Shown here: piece after piece, positions 49,417 to 58,915 of the stretch
Layout of the letters: the number at the start of each line of letters is the position of its first letter
Numbering within the stretch: the first letter of the stretch is position 1
NCBI RefSeq assembly: GCF_001244545.1
Contig: NZ_LN852696.1
Coordinates: forward strand, 930,001-994,000
Direction of reading: 5' to 3'
Length of the DNA stretch: 64,000 bases
Source of the DNA: Candidatus Stoquefichus sp. SB1
GTDB taxonomy: Bacteria > Bacillota_I > Bacilli_A > Erysipelotrichales > Coprobacillaceae
Made by a program: the position numbers and the translations under genes
Notes under the pieces: model-generated
Seen by the model: the letters and a program-made list of their open reading frames with translations, nothing else
The model's database searches: none
What the model was told of the DNA's origin: nothing

Positions 49417-50763
49417 ATGAAGAATAAATTATCACGTTTCTATTTTTTGAAAAAATTATCACTTGTTCAGCAGTTAATTGTTGTTTTAAGTTTTGTTGGA
49501 TTATTATTAGTAGCAGTGATGATGCCTTTGGTTGATTATAATTTAAGTTCAATTATTGATCAGCAGATGTATGAGACATTAAGTATGTCACAATATGCTT
49601 ATTTTGATGGCTATATGCCAAATAGTGGACAAGATAAACCAACTTTTCATATTGTTTATGATAGTAGTTCTAATGCTTTTATTACAACCAATATTAAGCC
49701 GAAACAAGCGGTTTATGAATTATATAATGATTTATTTAAGGACGATTTAGAAAAAGTTAAGAATACATCAATACATAAGATTAAAAATAAAGGTCTTTAT
49801 ATGAATGAGACATACTATTATATGATTACAAGTTATGCAGATAATTCTTCTTATTATTTAATATCAATTGTAAATAGTGATTATTCAACAGATTTAATTA
49901 CTTCATTAAGAAATCAAATTATCTATATTCAATATGGATTCTTTATAATATTCGCTTTTGTGATGATTATGTGGGTTTTAACTTTAATTAATCCTTTAAA
50001 GAAAATAAAAAATTATATTGATGATATTAAAAATAGAAAAAAGAGTGAGTTAATGATTGATCGTGCTGATGAAATAGGAATCGTTTCTAAAGCTTTGGTT
50101 GAAATGAAAGAAGATTTAGAGCAACAAGAAAGCATTAAAGAAGAAATGATTCATAATATCTCACATGATCTAAAAACACCGATTGCTTTAATACAGACAT
50201 ATGGTCAAAGCGTGAAAGATGATATTTATCCTTATGGTGATAAAAATAGTTCGATGGATGTTATTTTAGAAAATGCTGATCGATTAGAACATAAAGTTAA
50301 ATCTTTCTTATATTTAAATCGTTTAGATTATTTACAGGGTGAAAATATTGAGTTAACAACTTTTAATATGAAACAGCTGATAGAAAAAATTGTTAGTCAA
50401 ATGGATGCTTTAAAACCAGAAATTTCACTTTCTTCGCAATTAGAAGATGTTTGTTTTGTTGGTGATGAAGAGCATTGGCGTGTTGCTATTGAAAATATTA
50501 TTGAAAATGCAACCAGATATGCAAAGTCACAGATTAAAATTGTACTGAAAGATAAATATTTAGAAATATATAATGATGGTGATAAACTTGATGAAGAGAC
50601 TTTACCTTTCTTATTTGATCCTTATGTCAAAGGTGTCAAAGGTCAATTTGGTTTGGGATTATCTATTGTCAGTAAGATAGCAACGATGTTTGGATATCAG
50701 ATTGATGCTGTCAATCAGGAAACTGGAGTCAGTTTTATATTTAAAAAAGAAACAACGTCATAA
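49417..50763 (+). CDS. sensor histidine kinase
   Basis: 448 residues. TM1 about 17-39 (SLVQQLIVVLSFVGLLLVAV), an extracellular sensor of about 125 residues, TM2 about 168-190 (FFIIFAFVMIMWVLTLI), HAMP, and a HisKA domain with H250 (HNISHDLKTPIAL). The HATPase_c boxes are IIENATRYA and GQFGLGLSIVSKIA. It partners the preceding regulator. Sensor domain not recognised. Confidence 0.92.
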   Translation: MKNKLSRFYFLKKLSLVQQLIVVLSFVGLLLVAVMMPLVDYNLSSIIDQQMYETLSMSQYAYFDGYMPNSGQDKPTFHIVYDSSSNAFITTNIKPKQAVYELYNDLFKDDLEKVKNTSIHKIKNKGLYMNETYYYMITSYADNSSYYLISIVNSDYSTDLITSLRNQIIYIQYGFFIIFAFVMIMWVLTLINPLKKIKNYIDDIKNRKKSELMIDRADEIGIVSKALVEMKEDLEQQESIKEEMIHNISHDLKTPIALIQTYGQSVKDDIYPYGDKNSSMDVILENADRLEHKVKSFLYLNRLDYLQGENIELTTFNMKQLIEKIVSQMDALKPEISLSSQLEDVCFVGDEEHWRVAIENIIENATRYAKSQIKIVLKDKYLEIYNDGDKLDEETLPFLFDPYVKGVKGQFGLGLSIVSKIATMFGYQIDAVNQETGVSFIFKKETTS

Positions 50764-50776
50764 GGCGTTGTTTCTT
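50749..50776 (+). terminator. terminator at the kinase 3' end
   Basis: GAAACAACG (50749-50757) and CGTTGTTTC (50765-50773) form a perfect 9-bp stem with an 8-nt loop containing the stop codon, then TTT. Confidence 0.7.
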
Positions 50777-51114
50777 TATGCATAATTTTTAAGTTTATTT
50801 ATGACAGCAAATGTAACAAAAATGTTTAAAATAAATTCTGATGATATAAAGATAGAAATCAGTGCACCTTCAGGACCTAATATTTGTAAAATCAATGCAT
50901 AAAGGATTGTTCCTAACCACATTGCTATAAAACCAATTTTCTTTTCTTTGGTTAATAAATAATATCCAAAAATAATGATGATTCCACAAAAGGCTCTCAA
51001 GATATTAAAAACTGAAAAATAATTTGTTAAACTTACTAAAATAGAAATACTCATTAAGACCATTGCGATGCATATAAACGTTGTTGTGAAATTTGTTCCC
51101 TTTGATTCCATCAT
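50776..51114 (-). CDS. small four-helix membrane protein, unknown function
   Basis: About 112 residues with four hydrophobic helices (TFICIAMVLMSISILVSL, ILRAFCGIIIIFGYYLL, IGFIAMWLGTILYALILQIL, FILNIFVTFAVIN). ATG 51114 is chosen because AGGAGG lies 6 bases upstream. No family recognised. It is convergent with the histidine kinase and separated from the ABC permease by about 85 bases. Confidence 0.6.
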   Translation of the reverse strand: MMESKGTNFTTTFICIAMVLMSISILVSLTNYFSVFNILRAFCGIIIIFGYYLLTKEKKIGFIAMWLGTILYALILQILGPEGALISIFISSEFILNIFVTFAVINKLKNYA

Positions 51115-51199
51115 ATATTTCCTCCTATACATTTATTATAGCTTATTGTCAGATAAAAAAATAGAAAAAGCAGGTCTTATGCTTAATCTATTTGAAATA

Positions 51200-53560
51200 T
51201 CAACGACTTATTAATGAATGAGGTGTTATTTTACGAATACGTAAAGCAACACAAATGGAAATGATAAATCCAAAGACAATAATCATACAGTTTAAAAGAA
51301 TAAATATGATTGGCAGAATTTCAAAATTAACTTTCATGATGCCAATACTTGAAAATAATAAACTTAAGATAGGATTGATTGTGTAATAAGCAATCATAGA
51401 GCCACATAAAGATCCAATAAACAAAGTTGGCAGTAAACTCAAGGCATTTTGTAAAACAAGTTGTAAGGTTGTATAGCCTAATGCTTTTTGAATTCCTAAA
51501 TGTTTTTTCTTACGTGTGAGTGAAGTTTTCATGACAAGATACAATGTTAAAACAATAATAATAGCAGTCACTATAGCAATCACAATCACTAACATACTCA
51601 CAATTTCACGATATGTTCCCATTGAGGCAGTGATAGCTTTGATGTTATTAGTAGCATGTAAAAATGTATCAGAGTATTTCTCTTTTATCATTTGAATAAA
51701 GTCATCAACATTGACATCATCATTTAAATAGACATTGAGTGTTGATTGCTGATGACCAGGTGATAATGCTTGATAAGCATCAGTTGTCATTGCTGCATCA
51801 TGTCCCATAAAGTTAGAACCTTGAATGAAACCTGTAATTAAATAATCCTGCTGGTTATCACCTTTAATAAGAGTGATTGTATCACCAATTTGCTTATGAA
51901 AAGATTGTGATAGCAGACCTCCAATAGCAACTTCATTGGTATGTTTTGGAAATCTTCCCTGATAGACAATATCTTGATTATCATACTGATCATAATTCAA
52001 AGTTGCATAACAGATCACAGAAGCGCCTTCATCAGTCTTTACATATTCTAAGTTATAATCAATTGTTTTTCTCACTTCAGGAAATGTTTCTAACAATGAT
52101 TTGGCTTGTGATAAATAATGAGGATCTTTCACAACGAGTTGTAAATCACAGATTTCTCCAACAGTATATTCTAAAAAATTATCAAATTTCACTGAGATAT
52201 TGTCATACATAACACTTGCAAATAAAGCTGCAAAACTGATTCCAGCAATAATAATGCCAATAAAAAGATTTTGTTTGATACTTTGAATAAAAGTTTTTCC
52301 AGCCAACAAAATATGCAAATTCCCATGAGTTGTATCAAGCGGGAAAACATTATGTTTGAAACTGTGTGTAGATAACCCACTTCGTAATGCCTGAATAGGC
52401 TGAAGATATCTCGCTTTTTGTGATGAAAGAAATGCCACAAAGAAGGTTAACGAAGAGAGTAAAACGATTGTTAATAATGCTGATAGGATATCAAATCCTG
52501 GTTCCCATATAATTCCTGTTTGAATCGCAAACATATAAGAGAGCAAGGGCAAAAGTGCATATGAACAGGCAATTCCAAAAATTGCACCAATGATGGTCAT
52601 TGTTAGAAACTGAAGTAAAAATGAGTTCACAATATCTTTGCCAGTATAACCAATGGCTTTTAAAGCACCAATGTTATGCATGTCTTCTTCAATGGAATTG
52701 CCGATTCTAAATTTAATGACAATGACTGATATACTTGCTAATATCACTGCAAATGCAATAATTAATAGAGAACCAATTGATGATGTAATTGTCCTTGCCA
52801 TTTTTATAGTATCATAGAAAACACAATCATAAAGCATGGAAGAACGATTAACATCAGGGGTATGTCTCGTTGTGTATAGTTCAGCTGATGAAGGATCAGT
52901 CAGCTTGACAAGATACATGTTGCCATCGATTGAATGCTGAAATGTATCAGATAATTGCTGATATTGAGCATCTTCTAAAATAAGACCTGTTGTTGTTGAA
53001 TTAAGAGTTGCTAACATTGTTTCTTCATAAAATCCAGCAACTTGATATGAAAACTTTTTTTCTTGCCCCTCATTTGAGTATACTTTTAAAGAAAATGCAT
53101 CACCTAATTTATAGTTTCCACCTGTTTTAAAAAGATAAGGTAGATAAATAGGACTATCATATGATTGTTGAGATTTTTCTACATAAGAGATTTGTCCAAT
53201 CTGATGTTGAGATTTTGTATTCATGATCGCAAATTGCTTTGTTGTTTCATCCTGATTATATTGACATTCACCAGCTAAATACAAAATAGATTGTTTTTCG
53301 ATTTGAGAAGTCATTTTATCGGTATAAAGTTTCTGTTCAAATGATTCAATATACTTTGAATTGTTTTTTTGAATCGCAATAATGACATCAGCATTATTGT
53401 GCTTTTTTGCACTTTGATCAAAAGATTGATTATAATTGAAACCAACCATGAGTCCTAAATTCATTAAAATCGCAGCCAGAATAATCATTAATAAAAGTGA
53501 AAAGGATTGTCCTTTATTCTTACGCAAATAGGACTGTGTTAAAAGCCAAATATGTGTCAT
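51200..53560 (-). CDS. FtsX-like ABC transporter permease (787 aa)
   Basis: 786 residues. TM1 about 16-36 (SLLLMIILAAILMNLGLMV), exported domain about 40-260, then three helices (about 260-385) of a first FtsX domain, another helix near 430-450, a second exported domain about 455-640, and three more helices (MLVIVIAIVTAIIIVLTLYL and others). Two FtsX-type units with two large exported domains are unlike the ten-helix BceB type. ATG 53560 follows GGGGTGG and overlaps the ATPase stop region. Likely exports or resists an envelope-active compound, or senses one. Confidence 0.87.
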   Translation of the reverse strand: MTHIWLLTQSYLRKNKGQSFSLLLMIILAAILMNLGLMVGFNYNQSFDQSAKKHNNADVIIAIQKNNSKYIESFEQKLYTDKMTSQIEKQSILYLAGECQYNQDETTKQFAIMNTKSQHQIGQISYVEKSQQSYDSPIYLPYLFKTGGNYKLGDAFSLKVYSNEGQEKKFSYQVAGFYEETMLATLNSTTTGLILEDAQYQQLSDTFQHSIDGNMYLVKLTDPSSAELYTTRHTPDVNRSSMLYDCVFYDTIKMARTITSSIGSLLIIAFAVILASISVIVIKFRIGNSIEEDMHNIGALKAIGYTGKDIVNSFLLQFLTMTIIGAIFGIACSYALLPLLSYMFAIQTGIIWEPGFDILSALLTIVLLSSLTFFVAFLSSQKARYLQPIQALRSGLSTHSFKHNVFPLDTTHGNLHILLAGKTFIQSIKQNLFIGIIIAGISFAALFASVMYDNISVKFDNFLEYTVGEICDLQLVVKDPHYLSQAKSLLETFPEVRKTIDYNLEYVKTDEGASVICYATLNYDQYDNQDIVYQGRFPKHTNEVAIGGLLSQSFHKQIGDTITLIKGDNQQDYLITGFIQGSNFMGHDAAMTTDAYQALSPGHQQSTLNVYLNDDVNVDDFIQMIKEKYSDTFLHATNNIKAITASMGTYREIVSMLVIVIAIVTAIIIVLTLYLVMKTSLTRKKKHLGIQKALGYTTLQLVLQNALSLLPTLFIGSLCGSMIAYYTINPILSLLFSSIGIMKVNFEILPIIFILLNCMIIVFGFIISICVALRIRKITPHSLISR

Positions 53561-53562
53561 GA

Positions 53563-54321
53563 TTACCACCCCATCTCAAAAAGAAAAGAAGTTAGAGTTT
53601 CATGACGTTTTTGATCATTATGCTGATATGCTCCTAAATGGCATTCTCCACGAATGACTCCATCTTGTAAATAGAGAATACGATTTCCACGACGTGCTGA
53701 TTTTAAATCGTGAGTGACCATAATGATACTCTGACCTAATTGATTCATCTTGGTTAAAGTATCTAAAACATCAGTACTAGAAGCTGAATTTAATTGACCC
53801 GTTGGTTCATCAGCAAAAATAATTTCTGGTTGATTGATTAAGGCACGAACGATACCTGCTCGTTGTGCTTCTCCTCCAGAAAGTTGAGTTGAAAACTGAG
53901 ACCAGCAATTTTGTGGTAAGCCAACTGATTTTAATAATTGGATTGCACGATTTCTGATATCTTTGCGATCATGTGAAACCAATAAACCAGCAGCCATGAT
54001 ATTATCCATAACACTCATTGTATCAAGTAAATAAATTTGTTGAAAAACAAAACCACAATGTTGTCTTCTAAAAATCGCTAATTGATCATTGTTGAAGTCA
54101 GTAATCACTTTATCAGAAAATTGGATAGTTCCAAGTGTTGGCTTATCCATTCCCGATAAAGCATATAATAATGTTGATTTTCCAGCCCCAGAAGGCCCCA
54201 TAATAACAGTAAAATCTCCTTTATATATGTCTAAATCCAAATTCTTTAAAACATGTTGTTGATTTCCTTGACTAGAGAATGTTTTGCATAACTTTTGAGT
54301 TGAAAGTATAATTTCATTCAT
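53563..54321 (-). CDS. ABC transporter ATP-binding protein (LolD/MacB type)
   Basis: 252 residues. Walker A GPSGAGKSTLL, Q-loop FVFQQIYLL, signature LSGGEAQRAGIVRAL, Walker B IIFADEPTGQLNS, and H-loop VTHDL. This is the class of ATPase that pairs with FtsX-type permeases. Preceded by GAAAGGAAGG and by an intergenic region with direct repeats resembling a response-regulator site; the permease follows without a gap. Confidence 0.94.
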   Translation of the reverse strand: MNEIILSTQKLCKTFSSQGNQQHVLKNLDLDIYKGDFTVIMGPSGAGKSTLLYALSGMDKPTLGTIQFSDKVITDFNNDQLAIFRRQHCGFVFQQIYLLDTMSVMDNIMAAGLLVSHDRKDIRNRAIQLLKSVGLPQNCWSQFSTQLSGGEAQRAGIVRALINQPEIIFADEPTGQLNSASSTDVLDTLTKMNQLGQSIIMVTHDLKSARRGNRILYLQDGVIRGECHLGAYQHNDQKRHETLTSFLFEMGW

Positions 54322-54388
54322 TTTTATATACCTTCCTTTCTGTCTGTTGACATATTCACTTTATCATAGAAAATCCTTATTTGTCTTT

Positions 54389-54412
54389 GTCCAATTCTTA
54401 ACAGTTTCTTAA
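54389..54412 (-). promoter_or_regulatory. direct-repeat operator and promoter region before the ABC transporter
   Basis: On the minus strand TTAAGAA occurs twice with an 11-bp period (54412-54406 and 54401-54395), followed at once by TTGGAC (54394-54389), a -35-like element. A TATGAT lies 20 bp further (54368-54363). Two 7-bp direct repeats one helical turn apart, next to -35, are typical OmpR-family response-regulator sites. The upstream regulator is encoded in the same cluster. Confidence 0.6.
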
Positions 54413-55690
54413 TTATAATGTTAAAGGTAATGATAAAATCAAAGCGAGACCAAGTGATGTTTCTACAGCTTTTATATCTCCATGCATTTGTTGCATAAAA
54501 TAATGTGAAATATAAAGACCTAAACCAGCTCCACTTTTTTTAGAACTATTGTGACCACGATAAAATTTTTCAAATAATAGGGGAAGTTCATCTTTTTTGA
54601 CACCTATTCCATTATCAGAAATTGTTATGATAAAATTGTTATTTTCAAATTCAAATCCTATATCAATTTCAGTTGCTTCATATTTATAAGAATTGCTTAT
54701 AATATTATCAAAGACTTGTTGTAAACGAATAGCGTCAAAAGCCACTAAGCAATCAGGAATAGAATGGATTTGGGTTTTATTTTGATAATCAGAATTTTTG
54801 ATCATTTGAGAGAGTTCATGACTTTGATGAAGGACAGGAGAGACACTGAGTTCCTGCAATTCTTCTAAGGAAGCATGAAATAAATCTGAGATTAATTGAT
54901 TAATTTGGTTCGCTTTATCATAAATAATTTGTAGTTGTTGTTTTTCTTTGTCATTTGTTGTTGTGACACTCATGAGTTCTGAAATGGCTTGAATTGATGC
55001 AACAGGTGTTTTAATATCATGGCTTAATTTAGCAACCAATTCTTTTTTGCTTTGATTAGCAATTTGTTCATTGAATCGTGCTGTTTTCAATTCTTCACGC
55101 ATCAAGTCAAAACTTTCACTAAAAGCTCCAAATATATTATGTCGATCCATTGTTAATGGAATATCTAAATCTCCATGAGCAACACGAGAAGCAAATTCCT
55201 GCAATTTTTGAAATGGCTGAAAAATAATGTGTTGTAGATAACAAAAATATCCAATCACTAAGATGATTTCTAAAATTGTTGTCAAACAGATAATAAAACT
55301 TATTTTCTGCTGATTTTCTAAGTATAGAGAAGGAGTTTGATTATGAACAATGAGTTGTCCAAGAAGTTGATTGTGATTTTGGATATTTACAATTGTATCT
55401 TGCTTAGAAAGAGAATGCTGTAAATTGATAAAAAGATCTCTTTGAGTTGTATACAAAACATCTTCTTGATTATTAATGATAGTCAAATCAAAAATATGGT
55501 CTTGATCAGGGTTTATAAATGAATGTGTTTCTGATAATGCTTGCCATTGCTGTAATGCAGATTGTTGAATATCATTAATCAGTACACTATCTAAAGGTTC
55601 GATATTTTGTGAAGAGAAAACTTGTAAAAGAAGAAGAGCTTGCAGACATATCAAAAAGGCAATGATAATGAGAGTTATTTTCTTTTTCAT
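54413..55690 (-). CDS. sensor histidine kinase linked to the ABC transporter
   Basis: About 425 residues from ATG 55690, which overlaps the regulator stop codon (ATGA). TM1 about 4-24 (ITLIIIAFLICLQALLLL), an exported sensor of about 100 residues, TM2 near 130-150 (FIICLTTILEIILVIGYFC), HAMP, HisKA with H224 (AKLSHDIKTPVAS), and HATPase motifs ISNSYKYEA, DNGIGVKKDELP and GAGLGLYISH. It should phosphorylate the paired regulator in response to an envelope signal, possibly the transporter's substrate. Confidence 0.93.
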   Translation of the reverse strand: MKKKITLIIIAFLICLQALLLLQVFSSQNIEPLDSVLINDIQQSALQQWQALSETHSFINPDQDHIFDLTIINNQEDVLYTTQRDLFINLQHSLSKQDTIVNIQNHNQLLGQLIVHNQTPSLYLENQQKISFIICLTTILEIILVIGYFCYLQHIIFQPFQKLQEFASRVAHGDLDIPLTMDRHNIFGAFSESFDLMREELKTARFNEQIANQSKKELVAKLSHDIKTPVASIQAISELMSVTTTNDKEKQQLQIIYDKANQINQLISDLFHASLEELQELSVSPVLHQSHELSQMIKNSDYQNKTQIHSIPDCLVAFDAIRLQQVFDNIISNSYKYEATEIDIGFEFENNNFIITISDNGIGVKKDELPLLFEKFYRGHNSSKKSGAGLGLYISHYFMQQMHGDIKAVETSLGLALILSLPLTL

Positions 55691-56367
55691 GATGATTGCT
55701 CGTTGAACGAATATCCTATACCCCAAACTGTACGAATCAGGGTAGGTGAATCAGGAGCTTCTTCTATCTTTTCTCTTAAATGACGAATATGAACATTTAA
55801 AGTTCCATCGCTTGTGAAATGATCACCCCATACATGATTAAAAATATCTTCTTTACTCACAACTTTATTCCTGTTTTCAATCAGATAACAGAGCAGTTTA
55901 TATTCTAAACTTTTTAATTGAATAGGTTGACCATGAATACTTACTTTTTGAGCAGAGTAATCAATATAGAGATGTTGATACTCATAAAAATCTATCTTTT
56001 TTGTTCCATAACGTTTTAATGTGACTTTCACTTTTGCAAGCAAAACATTAAGTGAATAGGGTTTACGAATATAGTCATCTCCACCAATATGAAGTGCTAA
56101 TAAAATATCATCATCACTTTGTCTTGCACTGATAAAAAGAATCGGAATCTGTGTTTGTTTTCTAAGTGATTGACACAGATCAAAACCAGATGTTTCTCCT
56201 AAATTAATATCAAGCAATATCAAATCAACTGTATTGAATTTTAAAAATTCTATACAGGCATCAGCATCAAATACAGCAGATGAATTGACACCAAATAGAT
56301 TAAAATATTCTGCTGTACTTTGTGCTAAAGGAATTTCATCATCAACAATTAAACAATCATAATGCAT
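55687..56367 (-). CDS. OmpR-family response regulator linked to the ABC transporter
   Basis: 226 residues from ATG 56367, with AGGATGTG upstream; in-frame codons back to 56421 overlap the promoter. Receiver: DDE near residues 9-11, D53 (LILLDINLGE), Lys in YIRKPYS. DNA-binding winged helix: LKSLEYKLLCYLIENRNKVV and SDGTLNVHIRHLREKI. First gene of the regulator-kinase pair. The repeats at 54395-54412 are its likely binding site. Confidence 0.93.
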   Translation of the reverse strand: MHYDCLIVDDEIPLAQSTAEYFNLFGVNSSAVFDADACIEFLKFNTVDLILLDINLGETSGFDLCQSLRKQTQIPILFISARQSDDDILLALHIGGDDYIRKPYSLNVLLAKVKVTLKRYGTKKIDFYEYQHLYIDYSAQKVSIHGQPIQLKSLEYKLLCYLIENRNKVVSKEDIFNHVWGDHFTSDGTLNVHIRHLREKIEEAPDSPTLIRTVWGIGYSFNEQSS

Positions 56368-56392
56368 AATTTCACATCCTATCTTTTTTACC

Positions 56393-56421
56393 ATTGTATC
56401 GACTTCATCTTTATCTGTCAA
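56393..56421 (-). promoter_or_regulatory. promoter of the second two-component system
   Basis: On the minus strand TTGACA (56421-56416), 17-bp spacer, TACAAT (56398-56393): near-perfect sigma-A promoter. It fixes the regulator start at 56367 and not the longer frame. Further upstream a dyad AAAGTGATA/TATCACTTT (56449-56457 and 56472-56480) could be an operator or a weak terminator. Confidence 0.8.
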
Positions 56422-56493
56422 TTATGTGTTTTACATCTCATTGTTGACAAAGTGATATACTAGAAATGGCTTATCACTTTTTGTTTCATCTAT

Positions 56494-56536
56494 AGAAAAA
56501 TAAAAGGACTGTTGATAAAGTATTTTATCAACAGTC
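56494..56536 (-). terminator. terminator of the NfeD-stomatin operon
   Basis: GACTGTTGATAAA (56507-56519) and TTTATCAACAGTC (56524-56536) form a perfect 13-bp stem with a 4-nt loop. On the minus strand a T-rich tract follows. Confidence 0.85.
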
Positions 56537-56551
56537 TAAATAGAAATTTTA

Positions 56552-57469
56552 TTATCCTTTTTTCTTTGGATCTTTTACAATTTCTGCAATAGCAGTTACA
56601 CTGCTAGCAAGTCCTTGTAAATCACTAGGAATAATAATCTTTGTCGCATCACCAGTTGCTAATTTTTCTAATGCTTTAAATCCTTCTAATGTTAAGTATG
56701 ATTGATCTGGGTTAGCATCATTAATATACTGAATACCTTTGGCTTGAGCTTCATAAACTAATCTTAATGCTTCAGCTTGACCTGTTGCATGAGCAATTTG
56801 TGCTTCTTTTTCAGCATTGGCTTCTAGAATCATAGATTCTTTTTTACCTTCAGCTGTTAAGATAGCAGCTGTTTTCTTACCTTCAGCCTGCAAAATAGCC
56901 TCACGTCTTTCACGTTCTGCACGCATTTGTTTTTCCATGGCTTCTTGAATATCACGTGGAGGAATAATATTCTTCACTTCAACACGATGAATTTTAATAC
57001 CCCAAGGATCAGTTGCTTCATCAAGAATAGAACGCATTCTTGAATTAATAATATCTCTAGATGTTAATGTTTCATCTAATTCAAGATCACCAATAATATT
57101 ACGTAATGTTGTTGCTGTTAAGTTTTCAATGGCATTTAATGGTCTCACAACACCATAAGTAAATAACTTAGGGTCAGTAATTTGGAAATAGACAACTGTG
57201 TCAATTTGCATTGTAACATTGTCTTTAGTAATCACAGGTTGTGGAGCAAAATCCATAACTTGTTCTTTTAATGAGACCTTATTAGAAATTCTATCTAAAA
57301 GAGGAATCATAATGTGTAAACCTACATTACATGTACGATTATATGCCCCAATTCTTTCTACAACATAGGCGTAAGATTGAGGAACAATACGAATTGTTCT
57401 TGCAATAATAATAATTGCCAAAATGACTAAAATCACTATCCATAAATAATTAACTATAAAATCTAACAT
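56552..57469 (-). CDS. SPFH/stomatin-like membrane protein (QmcA type)
   Basis: 305 residues. N-terminal membrane helix (YLWIVILVILAIIIIARTI), then an SPFH/band-7 domain (VPQSYAYVVERIGAYNRTC ... VSLKEQVMDFAPQPVITKDN) and an Ala/Glu-rich coiled coil (EREAILQAEGKKTAAILTAE). Such proteins form ring assemblies in membrane microdomains with NfeD partners. The start overlaps the end of the NfeD gene by 7 bases. Confidence 0.93.
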   Translation of the reverse strand: MLDFIVNYLWIVILVILAIIIIARTIRIVPQSYAYVVERIGAYNRTCNVGLHIMIPLLDRISNKVSLKEQVMDFAPQPVITKDNVTMQIDTVVYFQITDPKLFTYGVVRPLNAIENLTATTLRNIIGDLELDETLTSRDIINSRMRSILDEATDPWGIKIHRVEVKNIIPPRDIQEAMEKQMRAERERREAILQAEGKKTAAILTAEGKKESMILEANAEKEAQIAHATGQAEALRLVYEAQAKGIQYINDANPDQSYLTLEGFKALEKLATGDATKIIIPSDLQGLASSVTAIAEIVKDPKKKG

Positions 57470-57912
57470 ACACTATCATCTCCCTGATTTAATTTTTTGA
57501 CTATAACATGTGCACCTTCAATTGAAACAACTTCAGCATATTCACCAACTTGAATTCTTTCATTATTTAAACTTGTTGCTGCCCATAAATTTCCCATAAC
57601 TTTCACTTCACCTTTATTATCAGCTGTAATTGTTTCAGTAACTAAGCAATGTTTACCAATAACTCTATCCAAATTTGTTTTAATAGTATTACCACGTAAA
57701 TATTTTTTAGCCAAAGGTCTTGATACAAATATACATACAACTGAAATAATTGTAAATATAACAACTTGTAAGACTTGGCTCAATCCACAGGCTTCACCAA
57801 TTAATGCAGCGAGTGCACCTAAACCAAACCAAATACTTACAAGATCAACTGTAATGGCTTCAACAATCACTGAAACCACCAGAACAATTGCCCATATAAG
57901 TGTTATTGACAT
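57463..57912 (-). CDS. NfeD-family membrane protein
   Basis: 149 residues. Three to four membrane helices (ITLIWAIVLVVSVIVEAITV, VSIWFGLGALAALIGEAC, VVIFTIISVVCIFVSRP), then a soluble OB-fold domain (IGKHCLVTETITADNKGEVKV, AEVVSIEGAHVIVKKL). This is the NfeD1b/YbbK-type partner of the stomatin encoded next. AAGGAGGG lies before ATG 57912. Confidence 0.9.
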   Translation of the reverse strand: MSITLIWAIVLVVSVIVEAITVDLVSIWFGLGALAALIGEACGLSQVLQVVIFTIISVVCIFVSRPLAKKYLRGNTIKTNLDRVIGKHCLVTETITADNKGEVKVMGNLWAATSLNNERIQVGEYAEVVSIEGAHVIVKKLNQGDDSVC

Positions 57913-57924
57913 TGATTTCCCTCC

Positions 57925-58290
57925 TTATAGTTGTGCAGTCATAATTGAATGTACAACATCATATGTGACTCTATACTTATAACATTGGTTTTCACTAAAA
58001 TCTAATCCAAATTCTTGACTCAGGTCATAAACAAATGACTTGTTTGAGATTCGACCATAGCTTTTTCCCAAAGAAATGCGATGAAGCTGACTAGCAGGAT
58101 AGATGTTATCATCTATTTCTTGTTTTGTCACTGGCTTAATTCCAATTTGTCTTGCTGTTTTATCAATACCCAATAAGACATAATTGACATCTTCAAAATG
58201 AACACAAGCTGCTTTATTAAGCGTTAAATTCGTTTCATAAATTGATAATGTCATTGTTGCAATATCATTTGTAGACCATTCAAAATTCAT
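57925..58290 (-). CDS. hypothetical protein (121 aa), first gene of the stomatin operon
   Basis: 121 residues, soluble, mixed alpha/beta (ATMTLSIYETNLTLNKAACV, NYVLLGIDKTARQIGIKPV, KSYGRISNKSFVYDLSQEFG). AAGGAGGATG precedes ATG 58290. It is separated from nfeD by 12 bases, so it is co-transcribed with the NfeD/stomatin pair. No family recognised. The 190 bases upstream are AT-rich and hold a divergent promoter region (a TATAAT at 58453 serves the opposite strand); nothing else was seen there. Confidence 0.65.
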   Translation of the reverse strand: MNFEWSTNDIATMTLSIYETNLTLNKAACVHFEDVNYVLLGIDKTARQIGIKPVTKQEIDDNIYPASQLHRISLGKSYGRISNKSFVYDLSQEFGLDFSENQCYKYRVTYDVVHSIMTAQL

Positions 58291-58480
58291 TCTCTCATCC
58301 TCCTTGATATTATTATATTATTAATATTATTTTTTTGCAACAAAATTAGATAAATTTTTACAAACAATTCATATACTTTTCATAAAGTCCGTTTATGATA
58401 ATGAAGAGGAATTTTATTGCAATGCTTTATATACTTTCAAATCAAGATAGTTTATAATATAAGAGATAAAGGAGAGTACA

Positions 58481-58915
58481 ATGAAGAAAAGAATCTTGTT
58501 ATTATTATCATTATTTTTATTATGGGGTTGTCAGTCAACACCTAGCAAAACTTTAAGTCAACCTGTGACACTTTCTTTCTTTTATACACAAACATGTCCT
58601 GTATGCAAAGCATTTAAAAAAGAGGCTATCCCATATCTTGAAAAAGTATTTGGAAATTCTCTGACTATTGAAATGTATGATATAGATGAAGATGCTACAA
58701 AACCTAAATATGATGGCATTATTGATTCATTAGTAGATTTTGACCAATCAGAGTATGGTTACGGTCCTTTTTATGCTGTTGAGGGATATTTTGCTAAGTT
58801 AGGATATACAGCTGGTGATGAAGAGTATCTTGCAGATGATATTGAACGTGCTGTTAATCATGAGACATTAAGTGATGAACTGAGCGGTCTACGCTATATA
58901 TATAAGGAATCATAG
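58481..58915 (+). CDS. thioredoxin-like lipoprotein with CPVC motif (first of tandem pair)
   Basis: 144 residues. Type II signal peptide with lipobox LLWGC (Cys17). The mature part has a thioredoxin-type start: VTLSFFYTQTCPVCKAFKKE, with CXXC motif CPVC, then IPYLEKVFGN and LTIEMYDIDEDAT. A loop YGYGPFYAVEGYFAKLGYTAG sits where a cis-Pro is expected but no cis-Pro is obvious. Likely an extracytoplasmic thiol-disulfide protein of unknown direction. GGAGAG precedes ATG 58481. Confidence 0.75.
   Translation: MKKRILLLLSLFLLWGCQSTPSKTLSQPVTLSFFYTQTCPVCKAFKKEAIPYLEKVFGNSLTIEMYDIDEDATKPKYDGIIDSLVDFDQSEYGYGPFYAVEGYFAKLGYTAGDEEYLADDIERAVNHETLSDELSGLRYIYKES

Noticed and set aside
51200-56367. Labelling the second two-component/ABC cluster as a Bce-type bacitracin module
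   Set aside because: The permease has two large exported domains and about eight helices, not the ten-helix BceB layout, and the kinase has a large sensor domain. Only a general envelope-stress exporter is supported.
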